64,000 nt of DNA, from positions 1,674,001 to 1,738,000 of the forward strand of contig CP007628.2 in NCBI GenBank assembly GCA_000688775.2, written 5' to 3'. The notes under the pieces were generated by a model. The model saw nothing but the letters and a program-made list of their open reading frames with translations, did not search any database and was not told the DNA's origin. Origin of the DNA: Streptococcus sp. VT 162. Lineage in GTDB: Bacteria; Bacillota; Bacilli; Lactobacillales; Streptococcaceae. Shown piece by piece: positions 1 through 9,077 of the stretch (the stretch's first letter is position 1; each line of letters begins with the position of its first letter). Made by a program: the position numbers and the translations under genes.

Positions 1-1806
1 TGGCTCAAGGATAGCTGGTTGTGCTGATTTAGCAGCTTCTTTAAGGGCAAGTGAAGCCGCGATCTTGAAGGCAGTTTCAGATGAGTCGACATCGTGGTAT
101 GAACCATCGTAAAGCTTAGCTTTAACGTCAACCATTGGGTAACCAGCAAGAACACCGTTAGCCATAGATTCTACCAAACCTTTTTCAACCGCTGGGATAA
201 ATTCACGAGGAACCACACCACCGACGATTGCGTTTTCGAATTCGAATCCTTTACCTTCTTCGTTTGGAGTAAATTCAATCCATACATCACCGAATTGACC
301 TTTACCACCAGACTGACGTTTGAAGAATCCACGTGCTTGAGTAGAAGCGCGGAATGTTTCACGGTAAGATACTTGAGGAGCACCTACGTTTGCTTCCACT
401 TTGAACTCACGACGCATACGGTCAACAAGGACGTCAAGGTGAAGCTCACCCATACCAGAGATAACTGTTTCACCAGTTTCAACGTTTGTTTCAACGCGGA
501 ATGTTGGGTCTTCTTCAGCCAATTTTTGAAGGGCGATACCCATCTTATCTTGGTCAGCTTTAGATTTTGGCTCAACCATCAATTGGATAACTGGTTCTGG
601 AACGTTGATTGACTCAAGGATGATTTTAGCTTTTTCATCTGTCAATGAGTCACCAGTTGTAGTATCTTTCAAACCAACGGCAGCAGCGATATCACCTGAG
701 TAAACAGTGTCAATTTCTTGACGGCTGTTAGCGTGCATTTGAAGGATACGTCCGATACGTTCACGTTTACCTTTAGAAGTGTTCAATACGTAAGAACCTG
801 ATTGAAGAACACCTGAGTATACACGGAAGAATGTCAAACGACCTACGAATGGGTCCGTCATGATCTTGAAGGCAAGAGCTGCGAATGGCTCTTCGTCAGA
901 TGCTGGACGAGTTTCTTCTTCATCTGTATCTGGGTTGATACCTTTGATTGCTGGGATATCAAGTGGGCTTGGAAGGTAGTCGATAACCGCATCAAGCATC
1001 AATTGAACACCCTTGTTCTTGAAGGCAGAACCACACAATACTGGGAAGAATTCAACGTTGATAGTTGCTTTACGGATAGCAGCTTTCAATTCTTCGTTAG
1101 TGATTTCTTCACCTTCAAGGTATTTCATCATCAAGTCTTCATCAGTTTCAGCGACTGCTTCAACCAATTTTTCACGGTATTCTTGAGCTTGGTCAAGGTA
1201 TTCAGCTGGAATATCTTCTTCAAGGATATCTGTACCAAGGTCATTAGTATAGATTTCAGCTTTCATCTTGATCAAGTCGATGATACCGCGGAAGTCATCT
1301 TCAGCACCGATTGGCAATTGGATTGGGTGTGCGTTTGCTTGAAGACGGTCGTGAAGTGTGCTTACTGAGTAAAGGAAGTCAGCACCGATTTTGTCCATTT
1401 TGTTAGCAAATACGATACGTGGAACCCCGTACTCAGTTGCTTGACGCCAAACTGTTTCAGTTTGAGGCTCAACACCTGATTGTGAGTCAAGAACAGTAAC
1501 CGCACCGTCCAATACACGAAGAGAACGTTGTACTTCGATTGTGAAGTCCACGTGTCCTGGTGTGTCGATGATGTTTACGCGGTGGTTATTCCATTGAGCT
1601 GTTGTCGCAGCAGATGTGATAGTGATACCACGTTCTTGCTCTTGCTCCATCCAGTCCATTTGTGACGCACCTTCGTGAGTTTCACCGATTTTGTGGATTT
1701 TACCAGTGTAGTAAAGAATACGCTCAGTAGTTGTTGTTTTACCGGCATCGACGTGAGCCATGATACCGATATTACGAGTTTTTTCAAGTGAAAATTCGCG
1801 TGCCAT
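1..1806 (-). CDS. fusA: Elongation factor G, 3' end outside the window
   Basis: Ribosomal translocase GTPase acting in the cytoplasm. The first 602 codons are present. The frame is open to base 1, so about 90 C-terminal residues (family length about 693) lie outside. The N-terminus reads [20 protein letters not shown] followed by [11 protein letters not shown], the G1 loop of translational GTPases; the G3 DTPGHVDFT follows near residue 85. The ATG at 1806 has GGAG about 10 nt upstream. It follows rpsG and rpsL in the usual str order, but a terminator-like hairpin and a TATAAT box (1844-1849) in the 278-bp gap suggest it also has its own promoter. Identity is certain. Confidence 0.98.
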   Translation of the reverse strand, partial: MAREFSLEKTRNIGIMAHVDAGKTTTTERILYYTGKIHKIGETHEGASQMDWMEQEQERGITITSAATTAQWNNHRVNIIDTPGHVDFTIEVQRSLRVLDGAVTVLDSQSGVEPQTETVWRQATEYGVPRIVFANKMDKIGADFLYSVSTLHDRLQANAHPIQLPIGAEDDFRGIIDLIKMKAEIYTNDLGTDILEEDIPAEYLDQAQEYREKLVEAVAETDEDLMMKYLEGEEITNEELKAAIRKATINVEFFPVLCGSAFKNKGVQLMLDAVIDYLPSPLDIPAIKGINPDTDEEETRPASDEEPFAALAFKIMTDPFVGRLTFFRVYSGVLQSGSYVLNTSKGKRERIGRILQMHANSRQEIDTVYSGDIAAAVGLKDTTTGDSLTDEKAKIILESINVPEPVIQLMVEPKSKADQDKMGIALQKLAEEDPTFRVETNVETGETVISGMGELHLDVLVDRMRREFKVEANVGAPQVSYRETFRASTQARGFFKRQSGGKGQFGDVWIEFTPNEEGKGFEFENAIVGGVVPREFIPAVEKGLVESMANGVLAGYPMVDVKAKLYDGSYHDVDSSETAFKIAASLALKEAAKSAQPAILEP

Positions 1807-1860
1807 GAGGTTTGTTTCTCCTATTTATTTTAATTTCTATTCTATTATAACACGATTTTA

Positions 1861-1890
1861 ATAAAAACGGATAGGCAGGACCTACCCGTT
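1861..1890 (-). terminator. Terminator between rpsG and fusA
   Basis: On the minus strand an imperfect stem ACGGGTAGG/CCTATCCGT is followed by TTTTTATT. It would end part of the rpsL-rpsG transcript just before the fusA -10 box. The rest of the 278-bp gap holds only further imperfect inverted repeats (for example 2003-2042) and no gene that I can support. Confidence 0.65.
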
Positions 1891-2084
1891 CTCAATGTTT
1901 ATCTTGTTTTTGTTGGTTTCAACTTGTAGATAAGTTGAATTGAACTCGGGCTAAAAGCTCAAGTTAACTGATTCGAACTCGAGCGAGGCCCGGTGCAAAA
2001 AAGATAAACTGCTTTGTGTTCACGGAACACTGCATCAGTTTCCTATTTTTGCCTTGGGCCTTTGCCGCTCTTAGTATCATTTTA

Positions 2085-2555
2085 TTACCAACGGAAGTGT
2101 GCGAAGGCACGGTTAGCTTCAGCCATACGGTGAGTGTCTTCACGTTTCTTAACTGCTGCACCAGTGTTGTTCGCAGCATCCAAGATTTCTTTTGCAAGAC
2201 GGTCTTGCATTGTGTGTTCACCACGAAGGCGAGCGATGGTTACCAACCAACGAAGTCCAAGTGTTGTACGACGTTCTGGACGAACTTCAACTGGGACTTG
2301 GTAGTTAGATCCACCAACACGACGTGCACGTACTTCAAGTACAGGCATGATGTTTTCCATAGCTGTTTCAAATACTTCAAGTGCATCGTTTCCAGTAGCT
2401 TCTTTGATTTGCTCAAAAGCACCGTAAACGATTGAAGCAGCTGTACCACGTTTACCATCAAGCATAACGCGGTTGATAAGACGAGTAACTAGTTGTGAAT
2501 TGTAAAGCGGATCTGGCAATACGTCACGTTTTGGAGCTCTATTTTTACGACTCAT
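2085..2555 (-). CDS. rpsG: 30S ribosomal protein S7
   Basis: Primary 16S rRNA-binding protein of the 30S head. At 156 aa it has full family length. The start [20 protein letters not shown] and the internal [20 protein letters not shown] are signature S7 sequences. It lies 19 bp downstream of rpsL and is surely co-transcribed with it. Nothing unusual is seen. Confidence 0.98.
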
Positions 2556-2574
2556 TTCTCTTTATCCCCTTTCC

Positions 2575-2988
2575 TTATGCTTTTGGACGTTTAGTACCGT
2601 ATTTAGAACGGCCTTGTTTACGATCGTTAACACCTGCAGTATCAAGTGCACCACGGACGATATGGTAACGTACCCCTGGAAGGTCTTTTACACGTCCACC
2701 ACGAAGAAGCACCACGCTGTGCTCTTGCAAGTTGTGTCCGATACCTGGGATGTAGGCAGTAACTTCGATAAGGTTGCTCAAACGTACACGAGCGAATTTA
2801 CGAAGGGCAGAGTTAGGTTTTTTAGGTGTCATTGTTCCCACACGAGTTGCAACACCACGTTTTTGTGGTGAAGAAACGTTTGTTTGAACTTTTTTATGAC
2901 TGTTGTAACCAACGTTCAAAGCTGGTGATTTAGATTTTTCTACTTTTGATTTACGCGGTTTGCGAACCAATTGGTTAATTGTAGGCAT
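2575..2988 (-). CDS. rpsL: 30S ribosomal protein S12
   Basis: Decoding-centre protein of the 30S subunit, 137 aa, as in other streptococci. The two lysines whose substitution gives streptomycin resistance are wild type: [11 protein letters not shown] and [11 protein letters not shown] are both intact. First gene of the str operon; the promoter lies about 140 bp upstream. Confidence 0.98.
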   Translation of the reverse strand: MPTINQLVRKPRKSKVEKSKSPALNVGYNSHKKVQTNVSSPQKRGVATRVGTMTPKKPNSALRKFARVRLSNLIEVTAYIPGIGHNLQEHSVVLLRGGRVKDLPGVRYHIVRGALDTAGVNDRKQGRSKYGTKRPKA

Positions 2989-3124
2989 CTACATTCTCCT
3001 GTGTTTTTTTATTTTTGGTGATGATACACTTGGTGACAGCTACCATCTGTGTGTACTTTTGCAACATTTGTCAGCACGTCCCTGTACACTTTTGAGAGAC
3101 CAAAAGTAAAAAGTACCGTCTATT

Positions 3125-3154
3125 ATTGTAACACAATTTTTCCTTCATTGTCAA
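3125..3154 (-). promoter_or_regulatory. rpsL promoter
   Basis: On the minus strand TTGACA (3149-3154) and TACAAT (3125-3130) are separated by 18 bp. They lie about 140 bp upstream of rpsL, with no other gene between. Confidence 0.7.
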
Positions 3155-3235
3155 GATATTTTTCATTTTTGTATGCGGTAGAATTTTTTAGAACGCCTAA
3201 GTTCATACATTTTTTAGGAGAACATCACCGAGTTT

Positions 3236-3270
3236 TAAAAAAAGACTGAACAAATTTCTTGCTCAGTCTT
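3236..3270 (-). terminator. Terminator upstream of the rpsL promoter
   Basis: Stem AAGACTGA/TCAGTCTT followed on the minus strand by a run of at least seven T. It shields the str operon from transcription arriving from the right. No chromosomal gene that it could serve is left in this position, since the conjugative element begins about 200 bp further right. Confidence 0.6.
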
Positions 3271-3309
3271 GACATTGATACACTTATCAGGTATCATTAA
3301 TTAAAGACT

Positions 3310-3374
3310 GAGTAAGAAGGACGAGTTCTTACTCGGTAAGGCGAGAAGTGTTAGCGCACTTTTCGTCTTTTTTT
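3310..3374 (+). terminator. Double hairpin ending in a T-run
   Basis: A perfect stem GAGTAAGAA/TTCTTACTC (3310-3334) is followed by GCGAGAAGTG/CACTTTTCGT (3341-3366) and eight T on the plus strand. It resembles a Rho-independent terminator for rightward transcription, but no plus-strand gene precedes it here. The rest of the 3,000-3,510 gap holds the rpsL promoter, the element edge and one partition-like site. Confidence 0.45.
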
Positions 3375-3475
3375 ATTCGATTAATTTAAGTAGATTATAA
3401 CACATTTTTACACACCGTGCAAGCATTTTATGTTTGATTGTAGCACAAAAAGACCTTTTTTTTCAAAGGTTGTTG

Positions 3476-3507
3476 TTGTATAACTTTTTATATACTTTAT
3501 TATGTAC
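3476..3507. promoter_or_regulatory. Partition-operator-like site left of the transposase gene
   Basis: About 30 of 34 bases match the ParA promoter operator at 7,023-7,054: GTTgTATAACTTTTTATATA, then CTTtATTAT. This places element DNA to the left of the ISLre2 gene and sets the left element boundary at or before 3,476. A partial copy of the flanking arm, AGCACAAAAAG, lies at about 3,442. Confidence 0.55.
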
Positions 3508-3509
3508 TT

Positions 3510-4847
3510 CTATTGTTTTCGGAAGTAAGATAATCTTTTACTATCAGGGTAACATTGATATCTAGATGTATTTTCTTTACCCGTTTTACTCATTCTTTTT
3601 TTAATGGTATAAGCAGAAACTTCCTCTAAAGAAATAAATTTTTCATAATCTTCTCTCCAGTTGCCAAAAAATAGTTCCCTCAAAGAATCTTCATAATTCA
3701 AAACAATTATCCTACTCATCGTTTCAGCTCCAGCAAGTGTCCAGTACATTCCTCTTTTTTTCATTCTATAGGTGACCTTACGATGCTGACTCTCCATTAT
3801 CCCGATTCCTGCATGACTGAATCCCCTTTGTTCAGCTGGTTTAGTGAATTGGAAATTTCTCAATATTTTACTCTTGAACTTCTCAAATGACTCTTGTTCT
3901 TCTTCTGTCTCGATATAACTTTCAGTTGTATCTAGGACAGTTCTCATTAACTGCTTGTCATGTTGCTTAATCGCCTGGAAAGCTCTCTCTAATAGATCTT
4001 CAGAGTAAAATTTTAAATAATTCTTCAACTCCTTATTTACATGGTACGCATCCCAGAAATGTTCGTGGCGCTTAATTCGTAAAACCTTCGCAATATCTTT
4101 GAAAACATAGGGTGTATATCCATGACCTCCATCAGAGTTCGTAATCAATAAAGTCTGATCCGTAACTTCGTAATTATTGAATAGATAATCGATTACCTGC
4201 TCCCTCACTAAGCGATTGTCAAGACCAATAAATTCCTTTTTGTCCAGGAGCTCAAATCGATTGCTGCCAACTTTTTGGCTTCCTGTATGGACTACAAAAT
4301 GGGATAAATCGTAATGCTTATTATCCTTCTGTGTGTCACGTGCTTTGACCATTACACCATCACCCTCAATATAAATAACCTGGGCTTTTCTTTTGCTAAC
4401 CTCTTTATTCTCTTCATAATATCGATAGCCTTCCCTTTCCTCTAATAACTTCTCACAAATTTTTACAGCTTTTACTACAATTGGCTTTGTTATCGAAATG
4501 TGATAAGTCAATTGGATCACCTGAGTTACTTTATCATATGGCATTAAAGTAGATAATTTAGCCACCTGATACATAAATTCCCATGAGAAGCGGACGTTCT
4601 TCTGAAGCCCTAACTTCTCATCTACTGGAATGACCCAGTGATCTCCCTTTTTCCAACGTCTTCTTCTGAAAGTAAACTCTCCAAATGTAAAAGCGACGGT
4701 TCGCTCCATTGAATGAATACAGGTATAGCCCTTTGCTTTCATAACTGGAATCATCTCCTCATCATACCTAGAAACAAAGTTATAAAATTCTTTTGCATTT
4801 TGAAACAGCAATTGATTTTTTAGTTCTCTCTCATCAAAGAAAGCCAT
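3510..4847 (-). CDS. ISLre2-family (UPF0236) transposase
   Basis: 445-aa transposase, full length for the ISLre2/UPF0236 family. Recognised from the N-terminal region (RYDEEMIPVMKAKGYTCIHS) followed by the conserved TFGEFTFRRRRWKKG block, and from the central acidic and histidine-rich segments IEGDGVMVKAR and KRHEHFWDAYHVNKELK. The frame is intact. I could not find convincing terminal inverted repeats or a target duplication between 3,400-3,510 and 4,848-4,930. An element-type operator lies immediately left of it. Either the IS entered the element close to its left edge, or it took part in the junction. Confidence 0.85.
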   Translation of the reverse strand: MAFFDERELKNQLLFQNAKEFYNFVSRYDEEMIPVMKAKGYTCIHSMERTVAFTFGEFTFRRRRWKKGDHWVIPVDEKLGLQKNVRFSWEFMYQVAKLSTLMPYDKVTQVIQLTYHISITKPIVVKAVKICEKLLEEREGYRYYEENKEVSKRKAQVIYIEGDGVMVKARDTQKDNKHYDLSHFVVHTGSQKVGSNRFELLDKKEFIGLDNRLVREQVIDYLFNNYEVTDQTLLITNSDGGHGYTPYVFKDIAKVLRIKRHEHFWDAYHVNKELKNYLKFYSEDLLERAFQAIKQHDKQLMRTVLDTTESYIETEEEQESFEKFKSKILRNFQFTKPAEQRGFSHAGIGIMESQHRKVTYRMKKRGMYWTLAGAETMSRIIVLNYEDSLRELFFGNWREDYEKFISLEEVSAYTIKKRMSKTGKENTSRYQCYPDSKRLSYFRKQ

Positions 4848-4924
4848 TCAGAATCCTCCCTTATTAAAATTACGCTTATTTTAATAAATTTTGACCTGAA
4901 TGTTCAAATAATCCTTTGTTCTGA

Positions 4925-4959
4925 CAAAAAAAAGAGCCTATCTTTTCAGATAAACTCTT
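4925..4959 (-). terminator. Terminator of the partition operon
   Basis: Imperfect stem AAGAGTTTATCT/AGATAGGCTCTT followed by T8 on the minus strand, overlapping the stop of the 109-aa membrane-protein gene. Confidence 0.75.
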
Positions 4960-5287
4960 ACTTGTCATACCAGGGTTTCTCTTTTTTACTAAAATAGGAT
5001 TTGCTCATGTCGATAGTGAATATAGCCATTGGAATCAAAATGATACTCCATAGAATTGTCACAATTCCATCTGCAATAAAGGAAAAACCACCTGTAAAGT
5101 GAAGTCCCAAATACAGTAATAATACAACTGGAAGGAAAGCTGGAGCGAATTTTAAAACGGCCAATCCTAAAACGACTATAAACACCATACTAAGACCAAA
5201 TGTCTTATAGAACATATAGATAGCTATAGCTCCGATAAAAATAAAGAACAGCTGAACAAGTCTTTTAATATCAATGAAAATCATCAT
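4958..5287 (-). CDS. Small multi-pass membrane protein, function unknown
   Basis: 109 aa with three to four hydrophobic segments (about residues 8-30, 33-50, 51-66 and 73-93) and a charged C-terminus KKEKPWYDK. I do not recognise a family. It is the last gene of the operon that starts with parA, 17 bp after the RepA_N-like gene, and ends in a terminator. A role in maintenance or in the membrane part of transfer is possible but unsupported. Confidence 0.7.
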   Translation of the reverse strand: MMIFIDIKRLVQLFFIFIGAIAIYMFYKTFGLSMVFIVVLGLAVLKFAPAFLPVVLLLYLGLHFTGGFSFIADGIVTILWSIILIPMAIFTIDMSKSYFSKKEKPWYDK

Positions 5288-5304
5288 AGATTCCTCCTAC
5301 TTTA

Positions 5305-5685
5305 TCAGTAATATTTTAAAATCTCATCTGTTAAGTAAATTCTATTGGGTAGATTGGACCCTTGGCGGACTTCTTCAATTAAACCATGATTCTTTAGCTT
5401 CTTTTTCAAAGAAATCACTTTACTTTTACCTGATTGAAGAGCCTCCATTAGCTCCTCTATAGGGTAACACACAAAAGTATTCCCATTTTCATCATATCCT
5501 TTTAATTCAAAGTCAACTGCAGCTCTTAAACGATTTAATAAAAGCATGTAGAGAAAAATTCCACTACTCTTCAAATCATTGAACTGTGGGTTGTCTATTA
5601 TTGGACGAGGAATAAAGAATTGTCCTGAATCTGTTGCTACTGAAGAAAATTCTGGAATATCTGATAAATTTGATAAGTATTTCAT
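5305..5685 (-). CDS. Stand-alone RepA_N-domain (initiator N-terminal) protein
   Basis: 126 aa matching only the N-terminal winged-helix DNA-binding domain of RepA_N plasmid initiators. FIPRPIIDNPQFNDLKSSGI and FLYMLLLNRLRAAVDFELKG correspond to the family pattern, and CYPIEELMEALQSGKSKVIS LKKKL then GLIEEVRQGSNLPNRIY is the winged-helix signature. Full RepA_N initiators are about two to three times longer, so the replication-specific C-terminal part is absent. As RepE (44,928-46,448) is present, this is more likely a DNA-binding regulator or partition accessory than the initiator. Its start overlaps the stop of the upstream gene by one base (TAATG). Confidence 0.75.
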   Translation of the reverse strand: MKYLSNLSDIPEFSSVATDSGQFFIPRPIIDNPQFNDLKSSGIFLYMLLLNRLRAAVDFELKGYDENGNTFVCYPIEELMEALQSGKSKVISLKKKLKNHGLIEEVRQGSNLPNRIYLTDEILKYY

Positions 5686-5879
5686 TATTCCTTCTCCATT
5701 TCAAGTGATTTTTCATCTGAACTGGAGATATTAGACTGTGCCTCGTGCAACTTTCTAAGAAGTTCCTCGTCCTTTATTTTTTTGTTTTTCTTCATATCAT
5801 GCAAATAATCTCTCCCTGATTGTGGATCTTCATCGTCATTATCATTTTTTTTCTTTATTTCTTTACTAAAATCTATCAT
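5685..5879 (-). CDS. Small charged hypothetical protein
   Basis: 64 aa, very rich in K, E and D (KEIKKKNDNDDEDPQSGRDY near the N-terminus), with no hydrophobic segment. No family recognised. Third gene of the parA operon, 26 bp after the RHH gene and coupled to the RepA_N gene by TAATG. It may be a partition accessory factor. Confidence 0.6.
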   Translation of the reverse strand: MIDFSKEIKKKNDNDDEDPQSGRDYLHDMKKNKKIKDEELLRKLHEAQSNISSSDEKSLEMEKE

Positions 5880-5905
5880 AAAAAATCATCCTTTCCGATA
5901 TCTCA

Positions 5906-6178
5906 TTACTTAATTTTTTTCTGCATCTTTTCCCATTCTCTTATAATCATCTTCTCGATATAAGATGAAGCTGATTTCTCACCATGATACTCTACTAAAG
6001 CATCTAACATATCATATCGAACATTATGATGTAAAGAGAATGGATATCTTTGCTTTTTATTATAGCTCTCAGGAGACTTTCTAGCCTCCTGATTTTGTTT
6101 CCTAGACGAAGGAGTCTTTTCTCTCTTTGGTGTACTTTGGAATGTTTGTTTTACTTGTGCGAATCGATTCTCTGTCAT
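5906..6178 (-). CDS. Ribbon-helix-helix partition protein (ParB/omega-like)
   Basis: 90 aa. A basic disordered N-terminus (TPKREKTPSSRKQNQEARKS) precedes a C-terminal RHH-like segment, RYPFSLHHNVRYDMLDALVE then SASSYIEKMIIREWEKM. This is the architecture of ParG/omega-type centromere-binding proteins, which bind operator and centromere repeats and stimulate ParA. Its ATG overlaps the parA stop (ATGA), as expected for a two-gene partition cassette. The palindromic TTATATAA sites at the parA promoter and elsewhere in the element are its likely targets, but this is inference. Confidence 0.7.
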   Translation of the reverse strand: MTENRFAQVKQTFQSTPKREKTPSSRKQNQEARKSPESYNKKQRYPFSLHHNVRYDMLDALVEYHGEKSASSYIEKMIIREWEKMQKKIK

Positions 6179-6993
6179 GCTACCTCTCCTTCTAACACAC
6201 TCAAAATATTTTCATATACGTAGTTTATATTATCATAAAACTTTTGATGTGTCTCTTTTTGGTTAGCTGTCATCTCTTCATGTTGCTCAAATACACTCTG
6301 ACTGATCACAAGACTTTTAGCCATGAGCTCTTTCTCCTGGATAGATCCCAGGTAAGCCTGATCTTCTTCAACAACTTCTAAAAATTGTTTACATGTGTCT
6401 GTTACATTGTTTCCAACGTACTTAATCTTATTTCCAATAAGATAAGGTTCTGCTTTAACATAGCTTTTCTTAGTAATAACTTCGATAGCTTCGCTCTTAA
6501 TGAAGTCTACAAAATTTTTCAAAGATAACCAGGCACGAAAACCATTAAGAGAGGCATCAGAAACAGCCAAGACAATATCTGATACAGCTATAAAATTTGC
6601 TGTAACTAAACTCTCATCATTGTGCGTATCAATTAGAATGACATCAAATTGTGCTTCTAACTCTTCGTAATGTTCGCTAAACCACATAAACAACTGGAGA
6701 TATTTGTTGTTTCGACTAGCAAGATCTAACTGCTCATCTGTCAAACGCTCATCACCACAAATCAAACTGAGATTTTCTGATATTGGAACAATTTCGTACT
6801 CTCCAGTCGTAAATATATCATAGACAGTTTTCTCACATTTTACATCAAATGTTCTTGTCAAATTGCATTCCCAAGCTCCATCAATGAGTAGTGTTCTAAG
6901 TCCCTTAACACGTGCCAACCAATCCCCTTCATTAAAGGTATCTGTAGTCTTACCACCGCCACCTTTTCCTAAGTTTGTTGTCTGAATCTTCAT
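6175..6993 (-). CDS. parA: ParA-family partition ATPase
   Basis: 272 aa from the ATG at 6993, preceded by AAAGGAGGG at 6 nt; the ATG 18 bases upstream lacks such a site. Deviant Walker A is KGGGGKTTDTFN at about residues 10-21 and Walker B-like FDVILIDTHND at about 120. The usual A' motif D-x-D-x-Q-x-N is altered to LLIDGAWECNLTRTF. Such ATPases position low-copy replicons on the nucleoid together with a centromere-binding partner, here the next gene. The promoter (7047-7075) is canonical and its start region is covered by an inverted repeat, which suggests autoregulation. Confidence 0.88.
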   Translation of the reverse strand: MKIQTTNLGKGGGGKTTDTFNEGDWLARVKGLRTLLIDGAWECNLTRTFDVKCEKTVYDIFTTGEYEIVPISENLSLICGDERLTDEQLDLASRNNKYLQLFMWFSEHYEELEAQFDVILIDTHNDESLVTANFIAVSDIVLAVSDASLNGFRAWLSLKNFVDFIKSEAIEVITKKSYVKAEPYLIGNKIKYVGNNVTDTCKQFLEVVEEDQAYLGSIQEKELMAKSLVISQSVFEQHEEMTANQKETHQKFYDNINYVYENILSVLEGEVA

Positions 6994-7022
6994 GATTCCC
7001 TCCTTTGACAATTGTGTATTTT

Positions 7023-7046
7023 GTTATATAACTTTTTATATACTTA
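7023..7046. promoter_or_regulatory. Operator in the parA leader
   Basis: GTTATATAAC followed by TTTTTATATACTT lies directly downstream of the parA -10 box (minus-strand sense) and upstream of its RBS. A repressor bound here would block parA transcription. The same core recurs at 3,476, 7,083, 12,369, 15,534, 19,032 and 29,971. Confidence 0.55.
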
Positions 7047-7075
7047 ATTATACCTAAAATAACTTTACTTGTCAA
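7047..7075 (-). promoter_or_regulatory. parA promoter
   Basis: TTGACA (7070-7075), a 17-bp spacer and TATAAT (7047-7052) on the minus strand form a consensus sigma-A promoter. It is unlike the seven transfer promoters, which lack a -35 box. Confidence 0.85.
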
Positions 7076-7082
7076 TATAAAA

Positions 7083-7110
7083 GCACAAAAAGTTATATAA
7101 CTTTTTGTGC
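7083..7110. promoter_or_regulatory. 28-bp perfect palindrome upstream of parA
   Basis: GCACAAAAAG-TTATATAA-CTTTTTGTGC is a perfect palindrome just upstream of the parA -35 box and just after the stop of the 196-aa gene. It is the longest and most symmetrical member of the TTATATAA site family and a good candidate for the centromere or a strong RHH-binding site. It has no T-run typical of a terminator. Confidence 0.6.
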
Positions 7111-7116
7111 AACTTG

Positions 7117-7707
7117 TTATCCATATGTACCACCTATATTTCCACCAACATAGGCTTTTAGCTGGATTTGTTGAACCGTAGTATTGAAATTTCCAACGAA
7201 ATAGCTGTTCTCTTCTCCATTTTTAGTTAGAACAACCAAAAATTGAATCACATCATCTGATTCAGTTGGCATCACTTCCAATTGTTCAGGTTGAAAATCA
7301 TACTGATTCGTCAGAAGAGCCATCGCAAAGGTTTGAACCATCGCATTCTGTGTCATAGATAAATGATTCTCAATTGTTCCCTTGACATTTGGCAGAAAAT
7401 TCGTCTTTTTTATATCTGCTACTGCTTCTTCAAAGGCTTTTAACACTTCTTTTTTGTCTTCTGAACTTGCCTCTGCATAGGGACGTTCTAGTTTTAGCTT
7501 AGCTGTCCTATAATTCTTCTCATCTGCTGTTTCCTCTTTGGAAGACGGTTCGTTTTGAGCGGTTCCTGAAGAACTCACCTGGGCCGTTTCCTCTATTTTG
7601 GTTTGTTGAGATGGCCTGAAACTCGATACAATCCCTATTCCTGCCAAAACCAATAGAATACCTACTACAATCGATACAACCATATTCTCCTTTATCCAAT
7701 CAATCAT
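7117..7707 (-). CDS. T4SS-associated membrane-anchored protein
   Basis: 196 aa. One N-terminal transmembrane helix (about residues 9-29) is followed by a Ser/Glu-rich linker and a soluble domain, predicted to lie outside the membrane. Last gene of the operon that starts with the VirB3-like gene, 14 bp after the peptidoglycan hydrolase. The topology resembles small VirB8-like or accessory T4SS proteins, but I see no definite family motif. I assign it to the channel from context only. Confidence 0.6.
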   Translation of the reverse strand: MIDWIKENMVVSIVVGILLVLAGIGIVSSFRPSQQTKIEETAQVSSSGTAQNEPSSKEETADEKNYRTAKLKLERPYAEASSEDKKEVLKAFEEAVADIKKTNFLPNVKGTIENHLSMTQNAMVQTFAMALLTNQYDFQPEQLEVMPTESDDVIQFLVVLTKNGEENSYFVGNFNTTVQQIQLKAYVGGNIGGTYG

Positions 7708-7721
7708 CTTATATCCTCCTT

Positions 7722-9062
7722 TTAATTTGAACTTAATTTAGCTTCTCTGTCATCTGGATAAGCAAAAGAGATTACCTGTTCTTGTTGTTGTGATTTAGTC
7801 CAAATACGATAATTCCATGTATATGGAGTTTTGTACTGATCCCAACCACTCAGAGGTGTATTTTGTTCTACAAATAAGATAGAGCCATTTTCGAAAACAT
7901 GACATACAATTCCAGTATGGCCATATCCTCCGCCTCCTACCTGTGTAGAAAAAATAGCGCCTCTTTTGGGTGTAGTTTTAACTGAATTTCCAAATATTGA
8001 TGCCCAAGCTGCTGCCTGATCTTTCCCATTACCTTGAACTGAACCAGAATGACCCCATAAGTGATTTCCAATACTAATTGTAAGATTCACACATTGTCCA
8101 GCATACTCGTCACTTCCAGGATTATACCATCCTGTAGACTTGGCATAATCCATGCCTAAACTCTTAGGATCAATAATGAATGGTTTCAAACTATCTGGTA
8201 AGTCTTCTGGTTTGTAGCCCCACGCAGTCGCATCTGAAGGGACAGTTCCCGTTCCATCTGTACTGCTACCTGACTCTCCACATCCACTTCTTTCAGCTGA
8301 AGAAGATACCGCACTATCTGGAGAACTGGTATCTTGTGTACTGGTTCCTTCATAAGGTTTCTCACCATGAGCAGCAATAGCTTCCTTATCAAGCCACTGA
8401 TACTTCGTACCTAGTTTTTGGTACATATCAGTTAGTTTGCTCTTATAAGTGCCATCTGTGGCCCATCCACCATCTGCTATAGCAGATAGGCTAGCAATAC
8501 CATTTGTATTGTTTATAGCCCCTTTATAAAGTGTCTGGTGAGCCATAAACTCAGCTTTCCCTACAATCCCTGCATCATAGCTAGAGAACCAGGTATAAGC
8601 TCCTCCTGTGCCGTCTCCTACATTTGCTCCAGGCTTTGTCCCACTTAAATCAACACTATCTTCACCATACGTCGCCAGAGTAACTGGAAAATTACTTTTG
8701 CTAGAGGTTTTAACACCTCCCATATTATGAGCTTTCCAGAAGGAAGTACCATTAGGATTCGTAAAATTGAAGCCATTCTCTATCATTGTTTGAGTGATAG
8801 AAGCTGAAGGTAGGAAACCTCCTGCCTTCCAAGACAGGATATAGGCTTCCTTATGCTTTTTTACAAAGTCATCGATGGAACCATCAGCTGAAGAAACTGT
8901 GGAGTCGCCAGTTGAAGATGTTGTTTCTACAGCACCACAATCATTTCTTCCATTATTGGTTACAGCTCCCATTATCCCAACTAACATGGTTATCCCAACA
9001 TTGATAATTAATAGGAGAGCCACAAAAGGAATGAGGATCTTCAGTTTAAATTTTTTTTTCAT
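7722..9062 (-). CDS. T4SS peptidoglycan hydrolase, glucosaminidase plus CHAP (PrgK/TraG-like)
   Basis: 446 aa. N-terminal membrane anchor (about 8-33), then a glucosaminidase/lysozyme-type domain (about 65-240, with FLPSASITQTMIENG and FWKAHNMGGVK), a Ser-rich linker and a C-terminal CHAP domain (about 300-430). The CHAP cysteine is in YAGQCVNLT and the histidine in GYGHTGIV, both intact. This two-enzyme arrangement is that of VirB1-like proteins of Gram-positive conjugation systems (pIP501 TraG, pCF10 PrgK), which open the cell wall locally for the transfer channel. It lies in the VirB3-VirB4 operon. Confidence 0.88.
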   Translation of the reverse strand: MKKKFKLKILIPFVALLLIINVGITMLVGIMGAVTNNGRNDCGAVETTSSTGDSTVSSADGSIDDFVKKHKEAYILSWKAGGFLPSASITQTMIENGFNFTNPNGTSFWKAHNMGGVKTSSKSNFPVTLATYGEDSVDLSGTKPGANVGDGTGGAYTWFSSYDAGIVGKAEFMAHQTLYKGAINNTNGIASLSAIADGGWATDGTYKSKLTDMYQKLGTKYQWLDKEAIAAHGEKPYEGTSTQDTSSPDSAVSSSAERSGCGESGSSTDGTGTVPSDATAWGYKPEDLPDSLKPFIIDPKSLGMDYAKSTGWYNPGSDEYAGQCVNLTISIGNHLWGHSGSVQGNGKDQAAAWASIFGNSVKTTPKRGAIFSTQVGGGGYGHTGIVCHVFENGSILFVEQNTPLSGWDQYKTPYTWNYRIWTKSQQQEQVISFAYPDDREAKLSSN

Positions 9063-9077
9063 GGATACCTCGCTTAT

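Noticed and set aside
2575..2988. Streptomycin-resistance alleles in rpsL
   Set aside because: Both known lysine positions are wild type.
3301..3375. tRNA or T-box-like structure
   Set aside because: No cloverleaf, anticodon arm, CCA or T-box sequence; two simple hairpins and a T-run explain it.
3400..4930. Terminal inverted repeats and target duplication of the ISLre2 copy
   Set aside because: I compared both flanks by eye and found no convincing match, so I give only the transposase gene.
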